A stretch of DNA of 10,403 nucleotides, taken from positions 7,638 to 18,040 of the forward strand of contig NWUY0300000067.1 of the NCBI GenBank assembly GCA_004151065.3. Direction: 5' to 3'. The notes under the pieces were generated by a model, which was given only the letters and a program-made list of their open reading frames with translations, did no database searches and was not told the origin of the DNA. Positions within the stretch are counted from its first letter, which is position 1, and each line of letters begins with the position of its first letter. Origin of the DNA: Larix sibirica (lineage: Eukaryota; Streptophyta; Pinopsida; Pinales; Pinaceae). Positions 1-8,189 of the stretch are shown one piece after another. Both the position numbers and the translations under genes were made by a program.

Positions 1-306
1 ATTGTTGGCCTCAAGACATAAAATCCGGCCAACAAAACCCTAGTAGGGTTTGAGCTTGAGGTTTTTATAGCAGCCTTGGTGTCAAGCTAGCCTTCAGGTT
101 GTACTAGTACCAACCAAGTAAAAAAAGTGGGAACATATTTTTTGCTATAGTTTTCTGCAAAACCTTAGATAGACTAGTTATTTCACATAGTTATGTTTTT
201 TTTCAGGAATTCTTTAACACCTCTGAGTTTTATTACTTTTTTTGTACTTTTTAATGATCTTTCCTCCAACTTTTTGGGAATTTTTTTCATTATTATCGGG
301 GTATGA
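1..306. other. Gene-free 5' flank or LINE 5' UTR
   Basis: No supported reading frame is seen: frame 1 has stops at 148, 166, 175 and 304. The stretch is rich in T, with runs around 135-145 and 194-203. A pyrimidine tract followed by CAG at 204-206 looks like a 3' splice site, but there is no partner donor or exon, so I do not call one. It could be the 5' UTR of the downstream LINE or unrelated flank. No target-site duplication could be found to fix the boundary. Confidence 0.5.
2..51. repeat. Two adjacent perfect inverted repeats
   Basis: The first has 9-bp arms, TTGTTGGCC (2-10) and GGCCAACAA (27-35), around a 16-base loop. The second starts at the last base of the first and has 8-bp arms, AAACCCTA (35-42) and TAGGGTTT (44-51), around a single G. 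AAACCCTA is also the plant telo-box, a unit of the telomere repeat that occurs in promoters of translation-related genes. A role as a LINE 5' UTR structure or promoter element is inference only. Confidence 0.6.
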
Positions 307-1983
307 TTAGCTTGGTTCCTTTTTGCACTTGGTTTGGGTCATTTGGATGTGACTCATTTGTTTGATCCGGTGGTTTCTGTCAGTTTACCGATCCTTCCGG
401 GATTTCTCTTACACGTGCCTTTCGAAATGGTTCATCTTCTACCTAATACTCAAAATCGGAAAACAATTGGTGTTCTCGATGGGCTCTCGCTGGTCTCAGG
501 AAACTTGAAGGTAGGGTTTCCTTTCCAGGAGGATTTACCTTCCGACTGTAAAAAGAGCTAGAATTTAACGGGGGTTAGGGCTTGATCTAGGAGGAAGGAA
601 AAGGGTTACAAGGTTCTTGCTGAGCATAGACAGTATGTTGTAGGGAAGGATATCAACATGGATCGAGTGGAGGTGTTTTCCTAGCGGGATGTGGTTGGCT
701 GTTTTGAATACACGAGGGTTTTGAGAGTTGACCTTATAGACTGGGTGAATAAGACATGGTTACCTCTCTACGATTATGATACAAGGACCACGATGTTGGA
801 AAATGGAAGGGTTTGTTTTGTCTTTCTGAAATCTGATGACATTCCAAAGGTCTTAGAAGGCATATGGTTAATTAAGGGAGGCTCTCTGGTTTTGAAGAGA
901 TGGCATACACATTTTGATCTGGAATGGGAGAGGATGCACATAAGACACCTTTGGATGCTTATGCCAGGTTTTCCCATCGAATTATGGATTGAGAATGTTT
1001 TTGTTGGGTTGGAAAACTATTTGGGGCGCTTCTTACAAATCGAGAAGAAGATGTTATATGATGTGGAGAAGAAAGTTGCGGTAGTTATGGTGGAGTTCGA
1101 CATTTCTAAGGGTTTACTAGATGTGGTTGAAATTCTTTGGGGGGACATGATCATTACACAGATATTTGACAATCGAAACATCCCATTTCTTTGTCGTTTC
1201 TTCCAGAATAATGGTCACTTGAAATCAAACTGTCCAAAACTCTTGCATGAAGAAGATTCTTCATATTCTTCATCTTCAAAGGATGAGGGTTACGCATACT
1301 CTGAACCTTTTATGGATGCTGGAGGACCTATTGCGGAAAAGTATTTGGCCCCTCTTCATGACTTCGGCGTGAATGATGAAAGATGTATGGAAAAAATTTC
1401 TTCCCCTGTCCCTTATGAGGGAGTCACTAGGGATGAATTCAAATTTTACTTGAGTGCTGAAAGATCTCTAGATTTAAGAAGATAATATTTTTTGGATAAT
1501 GTGAAATCCCCTGTAGACCTTAGGACCAAATATTCTGGGTGTGCCTCGAATTGTGAAGATTTACCTTCTGGACTTGATGGGTTTGTATTGCCAAAAATTG
1601 GGGATAGTACTTGTAGTTTGGGGAAATGTCTTCATAATGATTTATATTTGGGTGAGGGTATCCCAGATTCTTCCCAAAACCCTGGTTCATCTCTATTGTT
1701 TGAGAAATCCCCTATGCAGTTTTACTCTAGCAAACCCTAATCCTCCTTGGATGTACTTCCAATATCTTCTATCTGACATCAAAATGTCACTATTAGGAAG
1801 AAAACTAATCCCAGGGTTTTGCGGAAGAAGCTGCTATCTATCCTGGACTCTTGCGAGTCAGATAATACTTCCATTCCTCTGTCTGTAAGGATGAAGGAAA
1901 CATGTGAGAAATTTCCCGATGAAAACCTTTCCTTAAAACCTAGGACCCTTAGAGCACCCTTGCTTGAAAATGAAGTCGTTTAA
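307..1983 (+). pseudogene. LINE ORF1, gag-like zinc-knuckle protein, broken
   Basis: ORF1 of plant LINEs encodes an RNA-binding protein that packages the element RNA. The whole stretch reads in frame 1 without an indel, interrupted by TAG 559, TGA 595, TAG 682, TAA 1483, TAA 1738 and TGA 1774, and ends at TAA 1981. Positions 691-1140 resemble the DUF4283-type N-terminal domain of plant LINE ORF1, with phrases such as VLEGIWLIKGGSLVLKRW and LWMLMPGFPIELW. A zinc knuckle follows at 1192-1233, then an acidic, serine-rich tail. The start is unclear. No ATG opens the frame, and an ATG at 479 lies in another frame (reading MGSRWSQET before a stop), so an early frameshift is possible. The assignment is confident for 600-1260 and weaker at both ends. 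Confidence 0.82.
1192..1233 (+). other. Defective CCHC zinc knuckle in ORF1
   Basis: The family pattern is C-x2-C-x4-H-x4-C. Cys at 1192-1194, His at 1216-1218 and Cys at 1231-1233 are present with correct spacing, and the run GHLKSNCPK is typical. The second Cys is replaced by Phe (TTC at 1201-1203; a TGC codon would need one change). Zinc binding would be lost or weakened in this copy. Confidence 0.8.
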
Positions 1984-1985
1984 AC

Positions 1986-2657
1986 ATGTCTAATATGTAT
2001 TTCAACGTCAGAGGGGTCGGCGGAGCTGGGAAGGTTAGGGATCTTTCGAGGCTCCTAGAAACTACTAACATTGATGTTCTACTACTACAGGAATCTATGT
2101 TTTGGGTTGATGCTGCTATCAGATCTCTTTCAAAAATTCTGCTAGGGTGGGAGGTTTGTTCCATCAACTCAAATGGACTGTTGGGTGGTTTAGTTTCCTG
2201 TTGGAACCTTAGAGTTGCCGATTTCAGACCCTATAGAATTGTTGGTGGGATTTTTTTGGAGGGACAATTTTTAAATGGTAATGTAAACCTCTCTATTTTG
2301 AACTACTATGGTCCCTACAAAAATAGGGAAGACTACTGGACTTTCTTGGAGGAATGTGGTATTCTTGATATTCCAAATTTAATTCTAGCAAGGGACCTAA
2401 ATTTTACACTTCTGGCCTTGGAAATTTGGGGTAGTAAGGCTAGACTAGATCCTCTGTCACCTTTCTTTAACCATCTTCTCTGCCGCACTAATCTTATTGA
2501 CATTCTGCCTATAAATTTGGGGCCAACTTGGTATAATGGTAGATGTGGGGAAGATGCAATTAGTAAAATATTAGACAGATTTCTCATGAAGGATAAATTG
2601 GTAGACTCGTTTTAAAAATTTAGAACTTGGGAGATCAAATCTACCATTTCTGATCAC
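1986..2657 (+). other. APE-type endonuclease domain of ORF2
   Basis: This domain nicks the target DNA. Recognisable motifs in order are FNVRG (conserved Asn) near the start, LLLQES (metal-binding Glu), ARDLNF, where the usual Gly before Asp-Leu-Asn has become Arg, ILDRFL, and SDH at 2649-2657 with the catalytic His. The Asp and Asn of the DLN motif remain. Only one stop (TAA 2613) lies inside, between ILDRFL and SDH, so this is the best-preserved part of ORF2. Confidence 0.88.
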
Positions 2658-3351
2658 TTTCCACTTCCCATCGTTTTACAAGTTGATGGAACTAGTTCTC
2701 CAAGACTTTATCCTTTCAAATTCAACAATATGTGGATACAAGATTTTGAGTTTTGCTCGATAGTTTAGGAATGGTGGTCTTCGACTGATGTTCATGATTG
2801 TTCATGTCCTATGGAAAGAATTGGAAACAAGTTAAGGTGTCTTAGGAAGGCTGTGGCTAACTAGGAAAAGGTAAAATTGAATGAACAAGATAAGGAGCTT
2901 AGGTCTATAGAGGGGTTAGTGGCAAAAATATATGTAAACAATCCTACTTGCAATTTCTTGGATGAGGAGAAAGTGGAATTAATGGAATTGGATAAGAGGA
3001 AAAACTTTTTGCTAAAGCAAGAGGAGGTGGTTTGGCGCCAGAAGTGTAGGGAAGTTTGGGTGGCTATGGGTGATAACAATACACATTTCTTCCACAGTTA
3101 TGCATCTTATAGAAGAAATGTGAATACCATTTGGGATTTGGAATCTGAGGAGGGAAATACTTTACACTCTGGAAGTTAACTTTAAAAAGTTGATATGGGA
3201 CATTTTTATAAGCAGTTTAAGGATCCAGGCTTCAATGATATCCAATATCAATTAAATATCATCAAATACCTTCCGTCTTTTTTCAATAAAGAAGAAGGGG
3301 GAAATATTGGGGCTCCTATTACTTTGGATGAAGAGTGAGGGGGTATTGAAA

Positions 3352-4190
3352 CTTTTTGCAAAGGATAAAAGTCTGGGTTCAGATGGTTGGACCGTGGAAC
3401 TGTTTTTGGCTTTTTTTGATATTATGGGGAATGAGCTATTACAGATGGTTGAACAATCATGGGTTGAAGGATATGTTTCTCAATCTCTAAATCATACCTG
3501 CATCACTCTAATACCAAATATTAATAAACCTGCCAACTTTAATGATTATAGGCCTATTTCCCTGTGCAATATTGCCTATAAAATTATATAAAAAATCATT
3601 GCTAATAGATTGAGGCAAAAGCTGGTGGACATGATGAAAAAGGATCAATTCGGTTTATTGGCTAACATATAGATTTTGGATGCGGTTGGGGTTACACAAG
3701 AAGTATTGCATTCCATCAAGTCAAAAGACCTTGATGCTTTAATTCTCAAGATGGATCTTGTTAATTCTTATGATAGGGTGAATTGGGTGTATTTGCGGTT
3801 ATTACTATTATAGATTGGTGTGCCTTTATCAGTGACTAATTGGATGATGGATTGCGTAACCACAACAAATTTTGCTTTGCTTGTTAATGGATCTCCTACT
3901 TCTACCTTCAACAACTCTAGAGGCCTTAGACAATGTTGTCCCATATCTCCCTTACTATTCCTTTTGGTTATTGAGGGTTTGGATAACATGATCCAAAATG
4001 CTAGAAATGATGGGAAGTTAAAAGGAATTAAGATTTCAAAGTCTATTTTTGTTTCTCACATATATTTTTGTTGATGATGTAGTTTTATTTGGGTGGGTTA
4101 CTGTTGAGGAGTTGCACTAATTTGCTGAAATTATAAAATCCTTTTGTGATGATTTAGGAATGGAAATCAACATTAAAAATCTGCTTTTTA
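3352..4190 (+). other. Reverse transcriptase domain of ORF2
   Basis: RT motifs appear in order: FAKDKSLGSDGW, DYRPISLCN (from 3544), the motif A segment LKMDLVNSYDRVNW with its catalytic Asp at 3754-3756, RGLRQCCPISPLLF (motif B, where the usual Gly after Gln is Cys at 3934-3936), and FVDDVVLFG (motif C, usually FADD), with the Asp pair at 4073-4078. A frame change falls directly before motif C: 3820-4066 reads in frame 1 and FVDD in frame 2. Stops at 3589, 3670, 3811 and 4118 also interrupt it. The catalytic Asp codons survive, but the domain cannot be made as one chain. Confidence 0.92.
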
Positions 4191-5182
4191 AAGTCATTAG
4201 GTGGACAGTAAGGTTTTGGGTTCGATTATTTCTTTGGACATATCAGTCATCACCTATGGAAGAAGGATTTAAATACTTGGGTTATTTCTTGAAACCAAAT
4301 TGCTACAGAATCAAGGATTGGATGTGGTTGGTCCAGAAGTTTGACATGCGGATCAATAATTGGACTTTCAGATTATTGTCTCTTGGGGGAAGATTAAGTC
4401 TCCTAAAATATGTGTTGACTGGAATTCCTGTATATTGGTTCTCTCTTGCTTTGATCCCTAAAATAATCATTAATATCCTTCGTATATTGATGTTTAATTT
4501 CCTTTTGTCTGGATCAATGGATGGAAAGAAGATACATCTAGTTAAATGGTAAAAAATATCACAAACAAAGCAAAATGGTGGTTGGAACATGAACAAATTT
4601 AGACCGGTTTTGTACTGCCTTGAATGTGAAAAGCATGTGGAGGGGACTCTTTGGGGAAGGATTATGGTGTAGGGTTTTACATGGAAAATATTAAAAAAAT
4701 GATATTCTTCAGTGGATAAGGAATCCCAGGATTACTGTTCGAAACCCTTCAAAATTTTGGGTTGTATTTGTTAAATATTTTAAATGGATTAGCTGCAAAT
4801 TGGCATGGAATGTGGGTACGGGAACAAATATTCACATTAGTATAGACCCGATAGTGGGTATAGAATAAAATTATGCTCTTGCTGATGGTGTTCTTTGCTA
4901 CCTCTCTGAGATTGGTTATTACACTCTTGCTTGTATCAAGAAGCCAAATTGGATGCATGATATTTCAAATTATTGGTATATTGCATGTAACATGGGCTTG
5001 GAAAATGACTGGGCTTTGGAATGGGAATTTTACATTTCCAGGCTAAATATTGCAAGGATTCGAATCACCGCTAATGAAGATAAAATCGTATGGGTTCGCA
5101 ATGTAAAAAATGGTCAGATTACTGCAAATACGACATATAATATTTTGGCAGAATATGATAATTTACGGGTTTCAACTTATGG

Positions 5183-5380
5183 TGGTATAGAAAGTTGTGG
5201 AAATGGAAACTTCCATAGAAAATTACTTGATTTCTTTGCCTGGTGTTAGAAAACACTATCCTAAGATGGGACAAGTTATTAAAAAGAGGATGTTCGAGGC
5301 CAAATAGGTGTGTTATGTGCAGATTAGAAGCTGAAACAGTTGATCATATTTTCAATTTATGCTCCTTTCTGTTAATCTTT
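5183..5380 (+). other. zf-RVT zinc-binding domain of ORF2
   Basis: This is the zinc-binding region found between RT and RNase H in plant L1 ORF2. Reading in frame 2 gives WYRKLWKWKLP, then RWDKLLKRG, then RCVMCRLEAETVDHIF and a final Cys. The ligands are all present: Cys 5309-5311, Cys 5318-5320, His 5345-5347 and Cys 5360-5362. Stops TAG 5216 and TGA 5228 interrupt it, and frame changes lie on both sides (about 5185 and 5370). Downstream in frame 1, WNLVCNAMNLPMSWGKDSF and the RNAAIFEDKYPN segment continue the family pattern. Confidence 0.82.
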
Positions 5381-5621
5381 GGAACTTGGTTTGTAATGCT
5401 ATGAATTTACCGATGTCCTGGGGAAAGGATTCCTTTGATACAAACCTAAATAATTGGTGCAAATATGTTAAAACACACAATGTTCTTCCTACTTATGTAA
5501 TATGGTAAATTTGGAAATAGAGGAATGCAGCTATATTTGAAGACAAATATCCAAATGCTACCAGGGGTATGATCAAGGTTGTAAATTGCTACAGGGAGAC
5601 AAATGTTGTTTTTGCTAAGGC

Positions 5622-5634
5622 AAAAAAAAAAAAA
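5622..5634 (+). repeat. A13 homopolymer with a coding frame change
   Basis: Thirteen consecutive A bases lie in a Lys-rich linker between the zf-RVT region and RNase H. The upstream coding frame is frame 1 and the RNase H frame is frame 3, with no other plausible junction between them. Slippage in this run is the simplest cause, either in evolution or as an assembly or sequencing error. Confidence 0.75.
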
Positions 5635-5636
5635 CG

Positions 5637-6119
5637 ATGGTTGATTTATCACACTTTATTGGAACTCTTGGCTTCTTTGATGGATCATCTGTCAATGGAG
5701 TTTGTGCTACAGGTGCTGTCTTAAAACTTAATAGTGAACATTATTTCAACATCAAGCTAAATTGTGGTTCGGGCTCCAATACGAAAGCGAAGCTGCTTGC
5801 ACTATGGTGTTTGATTAGATTCACAGGTTTGATGGGAATTGACTCAATCAAAATCTTTGGCGACTCCCAGGTCATTGTGAAATGGGTAGAGTAGAGTTAC
5901 AAGCTTCAATCTCTTGAACTTACACATTGGGGTCAGTGTACCAGAAAACTATTGGATAGTTTTCATGGATGGGGAATATCCCATATCTATAGGGAACGAA
6001 ATGGGTGTGTAGATTCTCTATCAAAAGAGGCTTTGAAGATGTGGGTGGGAATTCTCAATTGGGAAGAATACATTAAGGTCATTTTGGAAATGGAGGGGTT
6101 TATTTCTTTCTTCCTTTGA
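5637..6119 (+). other. RNase H domain closing ORF2
   Basis: This domain would remove element RNA from RNA-DNA hybrids. It is typical of plant L1 elements, which carry an archaeal-like RNase H. The reading frame is continuous apart from TAG 5892. Acidic active-site positions are FFDGS (Asp 5679-5681), GDSQ (Asp 5862-5864) and the C-terminal NGCVDSLSKEAL (Asp 6012-6014). The catalytic Glu expected in the NT-x-A-E-LLALW helix is Lys here (AAG at 5790-5792), one G-to-A change from GAG. The ATG at 5637 is only where the frame resumes, not a true start. Confidence 0.9.
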
Positions 6120-6526
6120 TATGTTGTTATTTTGCATGCTCTGTTTTTTTTGTATATCCTGGATCATTTTTGTTGTGGGCTTATTGGGATCTTGCTAGTG
6201 GTTGAATTTGGGAAGTTTTTGATCTCTACATAGAACTTTTTGAACATTCCACAGTCACCTAGTATGGACTGTTTGACATGGATATGTACTTTTTGATTCC
6301 CATGGAATAACAAAAGTATCCTTTTTTTTTTTTGCTTGAAAAAGAGTGTTGATCGGGTGGTTGAGAGGCATGTTGTTATCCTCCCCATCTAGGGTCAAAT
6401 CTCGCTTTGTGAGACTTTCTCTTTGGGAGCTGAATTCAACTATGTTCTACTTGAATGGATGTATTTCTGGCCACACCTTGATTATCCATAATATTAGGTG
6501 TTAGCATTCTTCATTGAAGAAAAAAA
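6120..6526 (+). other. LINE 3' UTR and tail
   Basis: There is no coding sequence. The region is AT-rich, contains a T12 run (6322-6333) and a tRNA-like stretch (see the separate entry), and ends TTGAAG followed by seven A bases. A short A tail after a TTGAA-type end is usual for plant LINEs. The flank after the tail (CATTTTATAGATCG) was compared by eye with the 5' flank and no convincing target-site duplication was found. Confidence 0.6.
6347..6526 (+). mobile_element. Possible tRNA-derived SINE within the LINE tail
   Basis: Two Pol III promoter look-alikes lie in the right order: TGGTTGAGAGG (6357-6367) against box A of plant leucine-type tRNAs, and GGGTCAAATCT (6392-6402) against box B (GGTTCRANTCC), with three mismatches or fewer in each by eye. 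Start-to-start spacing is 35 bases, shorter than in most tRNAs. The stretch from here to the A run is about 180 bp, a normal SINE size. TTGAAAAAGA before it and TTGAAGAAAA at its end could be an imperfect target duplication, but both are low complexity. The alternative is that this is just LINE 3' UTR. Confidence 0.3.
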
Positions 6527-6544
6527 CATTTTATAGATCGAAAG

Positions 6545-6793
6545 CTAAATGGATGGTTTTGGATGACTACAAACCAAGTGTAGATAGTGGTTTAGGATGA
6601 ACAAAAACATGGTTAGCAGAAGTTGATGTCTTCTACTAAATGGGTGGTTTTGGATGACCACAAACCAATGGTAAATGGTGGTTTAAGATGACCACAAACC
6701 TAATTAGTATATGCTTATGCCTTCTACTAAATGGGTTGTTTTGGATGACCACATTTAACCAAGTGGTGGTTTTAGGATGAACACAAACCTAGA
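6545..6793. repeat. Tandem repeat, 91-bp period, about 2.7 copies
   Basis: Copies begin with CTAAATGG at 6545, 6636 and 6727, exactly 91 bases apart. The first two align over all 91 bases without a gap at roughly 80 percent identity by eye. The third is partial, has a small deletion, and fades out after 6790. Each unit contains a shorter internal echo about 34 bases apart (GGTTTTGGATGAC and GGTTTAGGATGA). The array begins 19 bases after the LINE A tail. Confidence 0.88.
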
Positions 6794-6956
6794 TGCTCTG
6801 GAACATGGCACTATCTATTTCTCTTGGATACTACTCGAATTCTCACAATGGCTCTGGTTTTGGATGTGGCCCAGGGCTTGTTTTTTCAATGTAGATGTAG
6901 CAATTTGTCAGATTGATAAGACTTCGAAACTTGAATCCTGACTATCAATCCATGAT
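6794..6956. other. Unassigned spacer
   Basis: No reading frame, RNA or clear repeat is seen. A fragment reading GGCTCTGGTTTTGGATGTGGCC (about 6850-6870) weakly echoes the upstream tandem unit and may be a decayed further copy. Confidence 0.4.
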
Positions 6957-7099
6957 TGTAACACCCCATTTTGAATTTGCCAACTAAACTACATTATGAC
7001 CTATTTTGTATTTATTTTCTTATTATCTGTGGAACTCAGTTAGAGTGATACCATTGTATTACATGAACATATGTACCTAATTATCTTGTGGAAGTTATG

Positions 7100-7106
7100 T
7101 ATAAAT
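7100..7106 (+). promoter_or_regulatory. TATA-like site
   Basis: TATAAAT sits about 143 bases after the LTR-like terminus and about 440 bases before the first ATG of the downstream frame. That suits an LTR promoter, but this is an AT-rich setting where such matches are frequent. Confidence 0.22.
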
Positions 7107-7174
7107 TTATATTTAGGTTGTTAATGATGGTTGTTATGGTGTCTATGTCGATGTACAGTTCTGTCAGAGCTCCA

Positions 7175-7378
7175 TGGAAACCCTAAGTTATTAGTTTGTC
7201 GAAGTCCTTCTGTCGGGGTCATGCTGTCGAAGTTCTTGTTTTGTTGTTTGGAAACCCAAACTTTTCGTTGTGTCGAACTGAAGGTTTTTCGAAGTGTTAT
7301 TTTTGTCCCTTGGAAACCCGAACTTCTTTTTGTGTCGCAGTATGGCCTGTCAAAGTTTCAAAGTGGTCCACCAGTTGA
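7175..7378 (+). repeat. Three degenerate direct repeats (TGGAAACCC core)
   Basis: TGGAAACCC recurs at 7175, 7249 and 7311, each time followed by an (A/T)-AACTT-like segment and then TTTGTCGAAG, TGTGTCGAACTG or TGTGTCGCAGT. Spacings are 74 and 62 bases, so indels separate the copies. GTCGAA or TCGAAG occurs at least four times. This may be an LTR minisatellite or repeated regulatory module. Confidence 0.6.
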
Positions 7379-8189
7379 AGTTGTAGTTATTGAGCATTTA
7401 TTGCTGCTTTTATGACGGGTTTAGTGGCTGCGCTAGTGGGATTTTTGAATTAATTGCTGAAAAGATTGAAGTGTGTGAAGAGATACGTCGTTGCCACCAT
7501 CATCATTGGAAGATTGAGTACATTTATTTCACCTTGAGAATGACAAACGGATCGCACGCGGGGGATAAAGTTAAAAATCCAGCCCCACCCTCACTCATTA
7601 TTCATTGTGAGTTGAGCGATTGCAGTAGCGTGATCTTAGTACACCGAGAGATTGTAGAAGTGTCCAGTATCAAAATGCAAGTCGATTTGTCAACTAGTAG
7701 TGAGGCTCAAGGGTTTGTCGAGGAGTTTCCAATGCTGGGATCTGTTTCTGCGAGTCCGGAGTGACCTGAAGCGCTCTCCCCACAAATTACTATCAATGTC
7801 CCGAGGAAAACACAACATACAAATTGTTTGGACCCAGAGCCGAGGAAAAAGGAATGCCATGACGTGGGAGCATCCGTGTTGTAATCTGATTCTATATTAC
7901 CAGAGTATATCTCTCCATGGAAATCGAGGGCGAAACTAGTAAAGTTGACGAAGAATGCACGACACTAGTTAGAGACCATGCTAGTGCCGAAAGGTGTCAT
8001 GGTTCAAGGCAACATTTTAAAAAACATCCAGAAGTTGTCATATGCCGACCACAATGTCATCAAGTTTCCTAAGTTTAACTACATGCACTACAAGAGGACC
8101 GTTGTTTCAGCTGAAGGGAATCCAATGGAACTAGAACCGTAGCAGTGGGCTCTCAGCGTGGCCAGAGCTAGTCTTTTTCCACTATTGCA

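Larger units (their letters stand above)
1986..6119 (+). pseudogene. LINE ORF2 polyprotein (EN-RT-zf-RVT-RNase H), broken
   Basis: ORF2 carries the enzymes of target-primed reverse transcription. The ATG at 1986 is chosen because it lies two bases after the ORF1 stop and the endonuclease domain starts at once. The length, about 1,378 codons, suits plant L1 ORF2. The frame path is 3 (1986-3340), 1 (to about 4060), 2 (to 4590), 3 (to 5185), 2 (to 5370), 1 (to 5622) and 3 to the TGA at 6117. In-frame stops along this path are TAA 2613, TAG 2766, TAG 2862, TAA 3177, TAA 3183, TGA 3336, TAA 3589, TAG 3670, TAG 3811, TAA 4118, TAA 4550, TAA 4692, TAA 4866, TAG 5216, TGA 5228, TAA 5506, TAG 5518 and TAG 5892. 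Between reverse transcriptase and zf-RVT, the connector (4230-5180) keeps family phrases such as GFKYLGYFLKPN and LLSLGGRLSLLK. No functional product is expected. Confidence 0.92.
307..6526 (+). mobile_element. Decayed plant L1-type LINE retrotransposon with RNase H
   Basis: This is a non-LTR retrotransposon, which would move by nicking the target DNA and reverse-transcribing its own RNA there. Two consecutive coding units are recognisable: a gag-like ORF1 with a zinc knuckle and an ORF2 with endonuclease, reverse transcriptase, zf-RVT and RNase H domains in canonical plant L1 order. ORF2 spans about 4.1 kb, the normal length for this group, so the body is nearly full length and not 5' truncated. 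At least 24 in-frame stops and six frame changes make it non-autonomous and old. The 3' end is placed at a seven-A run (6520-6526). The 5' limit is uncertain, because it is only the point where the ORF1 frame opens after a TGA at 304. No target-site duplication was identified. Confidence 0.92.
6957..7539 (+). other. LTR-like or leader sequence before the second element
   Basis: TGTAACACCCC at 6957-6967 resembles the 5' terminus of some plant LTRs. It is followed by an AT-rich stretch, a TATA-like site, a set of degenerate GTCGAA-rich repeats, and then an open coding frame. No CA terminus, primer-binding site such as TGGTATCAGAGC, or second LTR copy could be identified, and the element runs off the window. 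Overlapping short reading frames here (7131-7415 and 7196-7378) arise from the repeats and are not called as genes. Confidence 0.3.

Noticed and set aside
193-210. 3' splice acceptor (pyrimidine tract plus CAG)
   Set aside because: No donor, branch point or exon can be paired with it, and LINE coding units are intronless. T-rich DNA produces such matches often.
691-700. GTG start for ORF1
   Set aside because: The frame continues upstream with family-like sequence beyond the TAG at 682, so 691 is only the first codon used after a broken codon.
6527-6545. Target-site duplication of the LINE
   Set aside because: CATTTTATAGATCG has only a loose resemblance to GAACATATTTTTTGCTATAG at 131-150; too many mismatches to count as a duplication.
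7131-7415. 94-codon open frame on the + strand
   Set aside because: It starts inside the LTR-like region and its internal similarity (HGNPKLL, PWKPELL) comes from the DNA repeats. No sign of protein-level constraint.
7390-7560. Retroviral-type primer-binding site complementary to initiator tRNA-Met
   Set aside because: Looked for TGGTATCAGAGC and near matches before the ATG at 7540 and found none.
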